Of a DNA stretch of 64,000 nucleotides, positions 22,053 through 31,555 are shown piece after piece. The notes beneath the pieces are model-generated. The model saw nothing but the letters and a program-made list of their open reading frames with translations, made no database searches and was not told where the DNA came from. Both the position numbers and the translations under genes were made by a program. The stretch covers positions 48,323 to 112,322 of the forward strand of contig JAOTOM010002642.1 of assembly GCA_034440615.1 (NCBI GenBank), given 5' to 3'. This stretch comes from Ashinkailepas kermadecensis. Taxonomy: Eukaryota > Arthropoda > Thecostraca > Neolepadidae. Every line of letters starts with the position of its first letter. The first letter of the stretch is position 1.

Positions 22053-24077
22053 TCAACTCTCCCTGGAATACAGAAAAACAAGCCCCCTATTCTTATAATG
22101 ATTGTCTATGCTGTTCTTAAAGATGTTCAGTGTGTTGCTACTGACAATGGTTTCTGGCAGCTGGTTCCAGTGTTCTACTACCCTGTTGGTGAAGAAGGAC
22201 TGTCTTAACCTTGTCCTGCTGTGATTAACTTTAATTTTGAATTGATGACCTCTAATTGCATCATTTCTGTTAAATTCAAACAGTTCCCTGAGATAACCCT
22301 GTTCCTGACCATGAACAAATTTAAAGACCTCGATGAGATCTCCTCTCAGCCTTCTATATCTAAGTGAAAACATATTCAATTTCTTCAATCTTTCCTCATA
22401 TGCCAGGTTGCCCATACCATTCACCATTTGTGTTGCCCTCTTTTGTACTCTCTCTAAAAGCCAACAATCTTTTCCAAAAAGCCAACTCGGGGACCAAGCT
22501 TGGACACAATATTCCAGATGTGGCCTGACATATGCACAATAAAGCTTCCTGATGACTTCCTCACTTTTGTATGATGCATTCCTATTTATTGCCCCAAGCA
22601 TTCTTAGTGCCTTCTTCCTGGCTTCTTTGGTCTGTTCTGATGCCCCCAATTTTGTGTTAAAAATAACACCTAAGTCCTTCTCCTGCTGAGTCACAGATAG
22701 TACTTGGCCACCCATCAAGTATGGAGCCCTGATATGCTGCCTACCTACATGCATGATTTTGCACTTATCAAAATTAAATTTCATTTGCCATTTTTCGGAC
22801 CACTTCACAAGCTCGTCTAAGTCTTTCTGCAGCAAGACCTGCTCATTGTGCCCTGTTATTGCCCTACAGACCTTCAAATCATCTGCAAATTTCAAAACCT
22901 TACTGCTTAGGCCACTTTCAATGTTATTTACAAACATAATGAACAATAGTGGTCCCAGTACTGACCCTTGGGGGACTCCACTAAGAACATTTTGCCATGA
23001 TGATTTTGTACCATTTAGCATCACTCTCTGCTGTCTATCTGAAAGCCACAACCCTATCCATTTTAGGATGTTACCCACAATACCATGGGCCTGAAGCTGC
23101 ATCATGAACCGTTTATGAGGTACCTTGTCAAAGGCCTTGCTAAAGTCAAGATATGCTACATCAACCTGATTTCCATTATCAAATTGTTCTGTAGCAAAAT
23201 TAAAAAAGTCCAAGAGATTTGTGAGACACGATCGCCCTTTTCTAAACCCATGTTGAGTATCTTGAATCACTCCGTTTCCTTCCAGAAAACTAACTATTTT
23301 ATCCTTGATAATTGATTCAAGTACCTTGCAGACTAGTGATGTGAGGCTTACTGGCCTATAGTTTTCAACTTTCCCTCTTTCTCCTTTCTTGAAAATAGGA
23401 ACTACATTTGCCCTTTTCCAATCGGTTGGAATTTCATTTTGTGAAACTGATCTACAAAATATTATACTGAGTGGAATTGCGAATTCCTTTTCAGCTTCCT
23501 GCAATACCCTAGCACAGATTCCATCAGGTCCTGCTGCCTTGTTTGGCTTTATTTTCCTGACATAATTCAAAACAACATCACTGTCAATGAAATCAACATC
23601 ATGTAACTGATCACCTGTTGCTGGGCTGTGGTTCACAGTTGGCAGATTTGTCACATCCTCCAATGTAAACACTGATTTAAACTGCTTGCTCAATTCCTCA
23701 ACCATCTCACTATCCTCACTCAATATAATCCCATTTACTTCCAGTGGACCAATTGTGCTTGAAACTTTACTTAGCTTGTAGAAACTAAAGAACTTTTTCC
23801 TGTCCCCATTACAGTTCCTAGTCAAATCCAATTCTTTTGCTCGCTTTGCTGCTCTGGTTTTCTGTTTCACAGCGTCTCTAGCTTTTTGATACAACCTTAG
23901 ATTTACTATATTTGAAGCTTCCTTAAATACTCTAAATGCATCTTTCTTAGCCTTAATTGCTTTTGTCAAATCTGGTGTAAGCCATGCTGGCTTTCCTACC
24001 CTTCTTTTGCGCCTTTGCTTTTGGGGGACATGCTTAAACTGAATTTCCCTCAAGTAAGATTTGAACTTTTCCCACAT
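22053..24077 (-). CDS. CR1 ORF2, reverse transcriptase part
   Basis: A 674-codon open frame in the frame following the endonuclease part. N-terminal KPAWLTPDLTKAIKAKKDAF is a basic linker. The polymerase core shows VPIFKKGERGKVENYRPVSL, QHGFRKGRSC, VAYLDFSKAFDKVPH (catalytic Asp), SGVPQGSVLGPLLF and KFADDLKV (the FADD box). The C-terminal thumb has KALRMLGAINRN and LYCAYVRPHLEYCVQAWSP. It would copy element RNA at the nicked target by target-primed reverse transcription. All catalytic residues are intact. It is joined to the endonuclease part across a 1-base deletion at about 24110, where a GAA-repeat run has lost a G. Total ORF2 is about 1000 residues, normal for CR1. Confidence 0.93.
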   Translation of the reverse strand: MWEKFKSYLREIQFKHVPQKQRRKRRVGKPAWLTPDLTKAIKAKKDAFRVFKEASNIVNLRLYQKARDAVKQKTRAAKRAKELDLTRNCNGDRKKFFSFYKLSKVSSTIGPLEVNGIILSEDSEMVEELSKQFKSVFTLEDVTNLPTVNHSPATGDQLHDVDFIDSDVVLNYVRKIKPNKAAGPDGICARVLQEAEKEFAIPLSIIFCRSVSQNEIPTDWKRANVVPIFKKGERGKVENYRPVSLTSLVCKVLESIIKDKIVSFLEGNGVIQDTQHGFRKGRSCLTNLLDFFNFATEQFDNGNQVDVAYLDFSKAFDKVPHKRFMMQLQAHGIVGNILKWIGLWLSDRQQRVMLNGTKSSWQNVLSGVPQGSVLGPLLFIMFVNNIESGLSSKVLKFADDLKVCRAITGHNEQVLLQKDLDELVKWSEKWQMKFNFDKCKIMHVGRQHIRAPYLMGGQVLSVTQQEKDLGVIFNTKLGASEQTKEARKKALRMLGAINRNASYKSEEVIRKLYCAYVRPHLEYCVQAWSPSWLFGKDCWLLERVQKRATQMVNGMGNLAYEERLKKLNMFSLRYRRLRGDLIEVFKFVHGQEQGYLRELFEFNRNDAIRGHQFKIKVNHSRTRLRQSFFTNRVVEHWNQLPETIVSSNTLNIFKNSIDNHYKNRGLVFLYSRES

Positions 24078-24078
24078 T

Positions 24079-25062
24079 TCACTGGCATTTAAATCGGAGA
24101 ATTCTTCTTCCCAATTTTATGGCACTTAAAGCTGCTCTCATGCAGTCAAAGTCTGCCCTGTTAAAATTTGGAACCTTTGCCAAATTATCCTTGATTGTCC
24201 CTGCTACATGTGCCTTGAATCTCACTATGTTATGGTCACTTCTTCCCAGAGTTTCTCCTACAGTCAAGTATTGAACTAAATCACTTAAATCCGAGAAGAC
24301 AAGGTCCAAGAATGAGCCCTGCCTAGTTGGTTCTGTTACAAACTGGTGTAAGAAATGGTCTTCTTCAAGGTATTTCCTAGACTGTTTACATGCTGGGGAG
24401 CCAACACCAACATTTTCATATCCTTTTAGATTAAAGTCACCAAGAATAAGGCATTTCCTCTGAAAGTTTATACTGATTTCCTCACAAATCACCTTATCAA
24501 GCTCCAGTTGCTGAGAATGTGGCAAGGTTCCTGATCGGTACAAAGCTCCTATTCTCAGTTTATTGCTGTTGCCTTTTCCCACAGAAATATCAAGCCAAAT
24601 GGACTCCACAGACACATTTTTTACCCCATCTGCTACTTTTTGAGAACTGAATAAGCTATTCACATAGAGCATTACACCACCCCCTTTCACTGCTGGACCC
24701 CTATTGCATGAAAACATATTGTATCCCTGGATCTCATAGTCCTGCAAGTTATCCCCAAAATACCCCTCACTGACCCATGCCTCAGTAATGCAAACAAAAT
24801 CTGGTTCCTCATCAGCAACATAACACTTGAACTCGTCAAGTTTGGATCGAATACTCTGAGCATTAAGAATCATACACTTAAGAAATGTTCCATAACCATC
24901 TTTGGTTTTTTCATGCTGAGTAGCTCTATCATCTCTGGATGAGCTACCACTCTGCCCCCTTGATCTACTGCCATCCCTATTTGCTGACTGTGAGGTTCTA
25001 TTGCCTATGCTGTCACTATTGGCATATTCATGAGATGGTAATGCCACTTCTTCCCTCCCCAC
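24079..25062 (-). CDS. CR1 ORF2, endonuclease part
   Basis: Open frame for the N-terminal apurinic-type endonuclease that nicks target DNA. It shows LKCMILNAQSIRSKLDEF (Asn motif), CITEAWVSE (catalytic Glu), LILGDFNLKG, and LGRSDHNIVRF (the SDH motif). An upstream Ser/Arg-rich spacer of about 60 residues has no in-frame ATG until just before ILNAQ; the start is uncertain. The frame ends nine residues after SAIKLG because of a single-base loss; the reverse-transcriptase frame takes up immediately. It overlaps nothing and follows ORF1 by a few bases. Confidence 0.9.
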   Translation of the reverse strand: MGREEVALPSHEYANSDSIGNRTSQSANRDGSRSRGQSGSSSRDDRATQHEKTKDGYGTFLKCMILNAQSIRSKLDEFKCYVADEEPDFVCITEAWVSEGYFGDNLQDYEIQGYNMFSCNRGPAVKGGGVMLYVNSLFSSQKVADGVKNVSVESIWLDISVGKGNSNKLRIGALYRSGTLPHSQQLELDKVICEEISINFQRKCLILGDFNLKGYENVGVGSPACKQSRKYLEEDHFLHQFVTEPTRQGSFLDLVFSDLSDLVQYLTVGETLGRSDHNIVRFKAHVAGTIKDNLAKVPNFNRADFDCMRAALSAIKLGRRILRFKCQ

Positions 25063-25070
25063 CCCATTAT

Positions 25071-26110
25071 CTAGTTTCCCTGAAGGACATGTTCATACAC
25101 TTTACTTAACACTTGCACCCCCTTCTCGGAGAAGTGTAGGCCATCCCTTTGATAGAGGTCCCATGAACCATAAAACCTGCACCACTTGTCAACAAAGGTC
25201 AAACCTAACTCATTGCAGAGCCTACCCACCCTGGCATTGGCTGCCAGCGCCCTAGAGCTCCACTCAGGGGAGACTTCAGCCCTGGGCAGAATAGCTGTCA
25301 CAATAACTCTGCTTTTGCTCTGCTTCAGGGTGGCCAGAAGGGCCCTGTAGTCCTGCAGCAGCTCCTCACTCCTAGCAGGACCTACGTTGTTCACTCCTAC
25401 CTGCACTATAACTGTACTAAACTGGTCCTCACTGGTGGCCTGTGCCACCACTGGGACCAGGTCTCTAACCTTGGCACCAGGCCTGGTGATGCACCTCCTG
25501 CCTCTCCTACCTTTACAGAAAACTCTATCTAAATGCTGCACCCGAGAGTCTCCTACCACCAGCACCGTCTCCTTGCTGCTATCACTGCTATCACTATCCT
25601 ACGGGCAGTCCTCCAGTGCCTGGAACCTATTGGATGTTATTACTCCTGCCTGTTGAGCTGCTTCACTAGGTTGCTTCCCATGGGCGCTGAATGACCATCG
25701 CAGTCGATGCGCCCCTAAGCCCAAATAACCAACCAACCAACTAGGTTGCTTCCCACTCCTACCACCTACCACCTGCCACTCACTGCCGGCTGCCCCCTTG
25801 CTTAGGCTCACTCCTCCAAATCCTCCACCCCCTGACTTTAAACCACTGCCCCTCCTGTGCGCTACAACTAGAAATCTTCTGTTCACTAGGAATACTTCTC
25901 TCTTCAGATCTCCCTGCCACCTCCACAGCAGGGGAAGCTACAGCTACCTGGTGGCCTGTGACCACCTGGGCATAGGATGCCCCTGCTACTTACATGTTAC
26001 CCTTTCTGGCCAGCCCTGTGAAGCAAGGGAAGCTTTGAGCTTGGAAAGGGCCCTAACCTCATCCTCTAGTGCCTGCATCCTGGTAGTAACCATCCTAAAG
26101 GCTGCAGCTT
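25071..26110 (-). pseudogene. CR1 ORF1 with SGNH/GDSL esterase domain, interrupted
   Basis: The C-terminal 165 codons (25565-25071) form an SGNH hydrolase: VVGDSRVQHLD (Ser block), VQVGVNNVG (Asn block) and RDGLHFSEKG (Asp-x-x-His block). Esterase domains of this kind occur in ORF1 of CR1-group elements and may act on lipids or membranes. Upstream, a TAG at 25600-25602 breaks an otherwise continuing frame (NRFQALEDCP, stop, DSDSSDSSKE). A 59-bp hairpin element is inserted at 25681-25739. The N-terminus (about 26090) gives MQALEDEVRALSKLKASL, coiled-coil-like. Further stops occur between 25900 and 26000. Confidence 0.8.
25681..25739 (+). mobile_element. Hairpin micro-retroposon 4, inside CR1 ORF1
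   Basis: The cleanest copy: 59 bp between direct repeats ACTAGGTTGCTTCCCA at 25665-25680 and 25740-25755 (16 bp). Sense strand starts TGGGCGCTGAATGACC, the loop region is ATCGCAGTCGAT, and GCGCCC closes a perfect 6-bp stem. Then CTAAGCCCAAATAA and three AACC/ACCA units follow. Because it interrupts an otherwise readable ORF1, the empty site is known and mobility is certain. It inserted after the CR1 did, in the opposite orientation. Confidence 0.92.
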
Positions 26111-26323
26111 ATTCCTAGATTGCGATTGAAGAGTAACTTGCTGCAGAATGATTTACCAAATAACAGAGCAGAGCGAAATAACTGACTAAGCTTAGGTCTA
26201 TGCTAGTTCCTAACTATGCAGCACTTACAAGGTAATCACTGTGCAGAAAGTTGACTGGTTTTAAAGAAAGAAGAAATCACTCGCTGAAAGAAAGTTACAC
26301 ACTCGTCCCCAAGTGTGTAACTT

Positions 26324-27602
26324 CAGAGGAAATGCATGGTCACATCATGTTAAGCACATTCATAAACATTGCATTTGAAAAAGAAATACCAATAAATCAG
26401 AAATTATCTTAAACTGCAAGTTTACCAAAAACTCAACCATGGCGCATACAATTTCACTGGAGCACAGGTAATCATCAGATGCCCCAAATATTAAGGCCTT
26501 CAAAAAATTGTACCAGGACCCTGAAAGGGTATTATTGCAGCTTAAGATAACTTTGGATTTTTTCCCATCTGATGTTTATACATGCAATTAGTTTGATGAA
26601 ACCACACATTTTCTCCACAAATATTTATTTTGCAATCAGCAAATAACTACTCAAATAACCTAATTATCCTGAAATTTACTGTGTCAATATAGCCTACAGA
26701 TTATTATTATCCTTACCTGGTGTTTCACAGATGTGATAAAGAAAATCAATGCCATTTGCAATCTATTCAACTCTTTCATGTTGAAAATGTAAAATATCCA
26801 GCTTACCTCCACATGTATTACCCACATGGAATACTTGCAACTACACTTGAGCACACATTTTGTCAAGGCCAGTAATTCTTTGCAATGTCCTTAGCTCTAG
26901 TGGCAGCACTAATGATATTGTTAGGATTTTACTGCATCATAGCAGAAAAGTGAGTTTTGGGAGATTCTGGTAGTTTCTGGATAGGTTAAGTTATACTACG
27001 CTGTACTATAGCATATGTATTATGCTACACTGTTAGTCTTTGTTAGGATAGGGTGGGTTAGGTTAGGTTAGCTTAGGTTATTATATTTAATTATTATTTA
27101 TATAGGTATATGTAGTTCTCAAAGTCTAGAAATTCAAGTGGAAATGTCAGCAGACAAGTCAAATGGAGCCAACGGTATGCATCAGTGTAAAGATCACTTC
27201 CACTGTGCTCCAGTGCCTCACAAAATTATTAAGCCTTGTTTTCATGGCCATCATGCAAAATTAGTCTTCAGAAACCATTGCAATTCAGTGTGCAGTGACA
27301 GTACAGGTATTTGTGGCAGTATCTTGGACATAACTTGCTCCTGAAGGAATATCACAGTAGGGAGATTTGAAGCTTCATTCTTAAAGTATTCAAGCTTCAT
27401 AAACCAGTCAAAGTTTTATGCTTGTCCAGCCAACAGCAACATGGAAGAAATAAACAAGCCACAGCCTGGACCATCACATCAAAGTATGCAAAGTGTTGGA
27501 AGCATTAACTTGTAAAATAGAGGAAATATTGTAGAATATTCCCAATGTGCCAAGCCAATAAATCCATCAAATGGTTATAACATCATCAATGTACTATGTA
27601 TG
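26324..27602. other. No recognised gene
   Basis: Low-complexity, AT-rich DNA. A short TTAGGTTAGG-type run lies at 27050-27085. A 69-codon frame at 27138-27344 (HQCKDHFHCAPVPHK) is not recognised and has no splice context I can support. Confidence 0.35.
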
Positions 27603-27613
27603 TATGAACTGCC

Positions 27614-27673
27614 CTGGGCACGAATGATCAATTTTGGTCAAAGCTATGTAAAGCCCAAATAACTAACTAACTA
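27614..27673 (+). mobile_element. Hairpin micro-retroposon 5 (older)
   Basis: The insert is 60 bp between direct repeats TATGAACTGCC (27603-27613 and 27674-27684). Sense strand starts CTGGGCACGAATGATC, has diverged stem sequence, then AAAGCCCAAATAACTAACTA as tail. Start point and tail coincide with the other copies although the stem has mutated. Confidence 0.75.
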
Positions 27674-27999
27674 TATGAACTGCCTTTACATTTTTTTTTT
27701 TAGTTATTGATATCAATGTTTATTTTCGTGACCCTTGGTCCGACAGTCATACACTCGAACCACTGGTGTATGTTTGATGTAGCCCACCTTTTCAATTTTC
27801 GATTTTGTATGTAAACAAAACCGAACAGGTTGTGAGACTATCTGACGTCATGTACGATTTAAGAAGAGATGCATATTTTTATAATTTGTACAAAATTTCA
27901 ATAATTACTTCCAAACAGCACAGAGATATTTCGAAATACCTGTTGGAAAGTTCGCATGAGTTCGCTGTAGCTCCCCATGTATCCTGTTCCCTGCTACCC

Positions 28000-28890
28000 C
28001 AGCCGCATGTCCCAACAATTTTGTGACCTAAACTCGATAAATGTTCATTCACTTTTAGAAAATTTGTTCAGTCATCTGCCGGCCAGTGACAGTGAACACA
28101 TTTTTCCGCTATGTCCCATGGCCTCATGTCCCTGCCCGAATGTCTCATGATCCATGCCCGAATGTCTCATGATCCATGCCCCACCCGAAATTGCCCGCCA
28201 CAAAAACCTGGCTTCAATTTGTAACATTTTCGTTGTTACTCCCCCCACCCACCCCACCCCAAAAAAATAGAATGTAGTTGCTTAAATTCTGGAAGTTTTC
28301 GTTCTTTTTCAGCAATAAATTATCCATGTCTTCCGTGCCCTGCCTCTGCCCCCTCCCCACCCCAAATTATTGCGGCTGAATTAGGGAAATTTTCTTTTTT
28401 TGTACAGCAAAATTGACCCCGTCTCCTGCCATTTCCATGCCAATCCCAGTCCTCTGCCTCTGCCACTGTCCCTGTCCCAAGAAATATTGTGCCCTAAATT
28501 TGGGAAACTTTACTTTTTCAAGCAAAAATTTCCACACGCACCTACTGTCTCCCACCAACAAAAATGGGTGCTTAAAATCGGGAATTTCTTTTCGAGTTAA
28601 AATTTTCCTATGTCCTCTGCCCATATATAATTACCCTACCCCATGCCCCTGTCCCCATGTTCCCAGCCCCTAAGTCTCCTTTCGCCATGTGCCCTACCCT
28701 CCACAAATATGGCGGCGTAAATTCGATAAATTGCCTTTTTCGGACAAAAATTGTCCACTGTCCCCAGGTCCCATTTCCCTGCCCATGACTCCACGGCACC
28801 TGCCACTGCATTCGCCCCCGCCGGCCTTAAAGATTGCTGCGGCTTAAATTCGGTAGTGTCTAATTCTTTTTGCTGGGGCACATTGGGGTA
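28000..28890 (+). repeat. Degenerate array alternating AT-rich cores and C-rich spacers
   Basis: A core of about 50 bp resembling (A)TATTGCGGCTTAAATTCGG, GAAATTTT and CTTTTTCAGCAAAAATT recurs at about 28021, 28195, 28265, 28362, 28481, 28556, 28700 and 28828. Between cores are variable pyrimidine-rich stretches (CCTCTGCCCCTGTCCC-like), so unit length varies from about 75 to 150 bp. No coding sense is apparent. Confidence 0.6.
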
Positions 28891-29250
28891 AAAAGCTCGA
28901 TTCACCAGCCCCCCCCTCCCACTCGCACACGACTTCACCTTAAATACATGGCGACGATCACGATCGTGACCGTCAGTCCTGCCAATCGATTGGCAGGAAT
29001 GGCGATTGTTTTACAAAAGTGTGGGGACAATGGTCTAGGGACCCTCACCTCGTATGAGCCCAATCGATTACTCTTCTACTATAGGTATATCCACCAGCTA
29101 CAAAACTGGACACATATCGTTCGATAGAGATCGTTGTTCCCCACCACCATGACTCTTATGGTTTTTGGTTTATGGTATTTGGTCTTCGGCAAGTTATTTT
29201 GTAGGATGACGCTTCCAAAAATTAGATTTAAATCCAAAACTATGAACGTT
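28891..29250. other. No recognised feature
   Basis: Contains a short inverted pair ATCGATTGG/CCAATCGAT-like near 28980-29070. Otherwise nothing. Confidence 0.3.
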
Positions 29251-31150
29251 TTCGATCCAAAACTATGAAATGCGGTGGGTATGGTATGTGGTGCTCAAAG
29301 AAACATAGGCGTAAAGCAGCACAAAGAGCTTTATTTGGGCAAATAAACCATAGTCATGTACACCTGCGGAAGAATCTAGTTTCAATACAATCTTAGCAAA
29401 CAATGAAACAGGCCGCAATGACACAATTCCACTTTCGTATCCCACCATGTCACGATGGATATCATCGATGATACTGCGACTAATAACTGTTGCAATGCAT
29501 CAAACGGCATCTAGTAACAGTGACAACAGAAATTTACATACAAACGGCACACAAAGTCCTCAACAGATTATCCCGAGGTAAACAATGCACTACGCGACCA
29601 CGATCAACTCATGGCACTATCTGGTAATAAGGATATACGACTTTGAATTGCGATGAATACGACAACTTGCATAGAGAGACATACGGACACGCTCAAAGAG
29701 ACAACTTGAACGCCGTGGAGGTGCAGAGACAATACTGCTAAGAGACAACTTGGACGAGGAAGAGGTGAAGAGACAATACTGGTAAGACACAACTTGAATG
29801 CGGTGGAGGTGGAGAGACAATACTGATAAGAGAAAACTTGAACACGGAGGAAATTTTGACAGTAGCACAACAGTACCATTAGCAGAGAGTACACAATTCC
29901 AGTTCCGTATCCCACACTTGAGACCTGTTACCTGTTGCCGCCGACTAGAGCAATTAGTATATGTCTTGTCATGCAATTAACGACATCTGCCAATCATTGA
30001 TCAGGTCAGCTGGCATTCATGCGGCCTCCAAAGCAAACGCCTTTCAGAAATTAACACAATACACGGAGAGATCGGAGAGGCCACCCAAGACGCTTCCACC
30101 AGGTTTTCTAACCGAGTTCTAAATGAAACATATAGGAAGCATGACATGAGGATGGCGAAGAGACACCGGTATCACTAGCAGCACGAAAGTATTCGTTGGA
30201 AAATAAAATCATTTCCTTATCGACACGTGGCAGCATCCGTGGTGGAGGAAAAGTTGTTGATTTTTGCACGGTGAACAAACAATGATACAGGCCACAGAGA
30301 CACAGTTCCATTTTAGCATCCCATTTATACCATTAGTCAGATTATATATTATCCACAACACAGCAATTAATATCTGTTAGTATGCATTAGCTACCTCCTC
30401 CAGCAATCACTTATAAGGTAAGTCCATTTTCAAACGGCCTTTCATCTTTTTATACGCTACAATGACACAACAACCCAAATTAAACTGCCGTATCCTACAA
30501 GCCAGAGCTATTCCTGTCGACTATAATAATATGTAATTATCATGTCATACAATAAACTGTATCTACGACTTATCTGGCACAATAATCGTCGGTCACACGG
30601 CCTTCGAAGCACCCAGAAACCGTGTGAAAATGAATATAAGTTGCGTGTTGGCCACAAGCAAACATACGACAAAATATACAGGAATACCGTATACAGCAAA
30701 ATGTGGAGACAACATATAATGGAAGTGGGGAGGGAAGACTAAATCCTGACCAGCAGACGGGGAAGACTGTGTCAGTTGTCAGGGTTTAGAGTAAAACAAG
30801 CACCCTAAGCCTGCAGTACACAATAATTCCACATCCATATCCTATAAGTCCGAGCTAATGTTACCGATCAAATTCATTTGTATTTGTATCGCTATGCATC
30901 AGACAGCATCCGTAAATAATCAAGCAACACTTAACAGTTACAAAGCAGTGGTAGAAGATGGAACCTACTGCACCCCGACCCGGTCCACTAACTAAACGGC
31001 ACCCACTGCACCACCTTCACCTGGCCCGGCCCACTAACTAAACGGCACCCGCTCCACCAGTCTTCCCCGGGCCGATCAAATAGTACACGGCACTCACTAC
31101 AGCTCCGTTTTCATCGGGACGGCCAAACAACATACAGCACATTCTGCACC
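29250..31150. repeat. Long degenerate tandem array with nested shorter repeats
   Basis: A word set resembling GGCC(A/G)CAATGACACA, ATTCCA(C/G)TT and CGTATCCCACAAG recurs at about 29400, 29880, 30280, 30460 and 30800, each followed by CATG(C)AT/AACGGCATCT-like sequence, suggesting ancient units of a few hundred bp. Nested inside is a 44-bp repeat (ACAACTTGAA at 29701, 29745, 29789, then AAAACTTGAA at 29833). At 30960-31150 a 46-bp repeat carries CACTAACTAAACGGCACCC (30986 and 31032). Confidence 0.55.
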
Positions 31151-31555
31151 GCCCGGTCCGGTTCAACAAGGTAGATAGGTATCAAAACTGGCCTTCGGCA
31201 TCAGGAGAGGGCAACTGCTCGGCACATCTTTGAGCCTCTGCGCCTGTGCGCCGCGCCAGCGTGTGGTTGTGGCGCCGGTGCTCTCCGTCCCCCCCCGCGC
31301 CAACGCCTGATCCGTGTGTGTGCTGTTTGCTGTGTGCTTGTGACCGATAATACACCTCATCGTCATCATTCTCATCGTGTGAAGCCCAGGGAAGACGGGT
31401 CGTCACTGTGCGATTTTACGGCGTCAATTTGCTCTTGCTTGGTGTATCTGATATAATATTTGCATTTTGTTTGATTAGGCACTTCGACCTCCTCAGGCCA
31501 TTTCGTGCCGTGGAAAGAGAAAAATGAGAAAAATTATAGTGCTGGAAAAGTCAGT

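Larger units (their letters stand above)
21952..26310 (-). mobile_element. Near full-length CR1 retrotransposon
   Basis: Minus strand: a 5' UTR starting GGGGACGAGTGTG, an ORF1 with SGNH-esterase domain, an ORF2 with endonuclease and reverse transcriptase, and a 3' end with the 8-bp-type repeat TCTTTATG/TCTTTGTC. The CR1 and the SINE together (21794-26310) lie between direct repeats AAGTGTGTAACTT at 21781-21793 and 26311-26323, so they appear to have inserted as one unit. Damage is light: one frameshift in ORF2, one stop and one 59-bp insertion in ORF1. Confidence 0.9.

Noticed and set aside
28000..28890. CRISPR-like repeat/spacer pattern
   Set aside because: The context is animal nuclear DNA, core spacing varies widely, cores are diverged and spacers are low-complexity pyrimidine runs.
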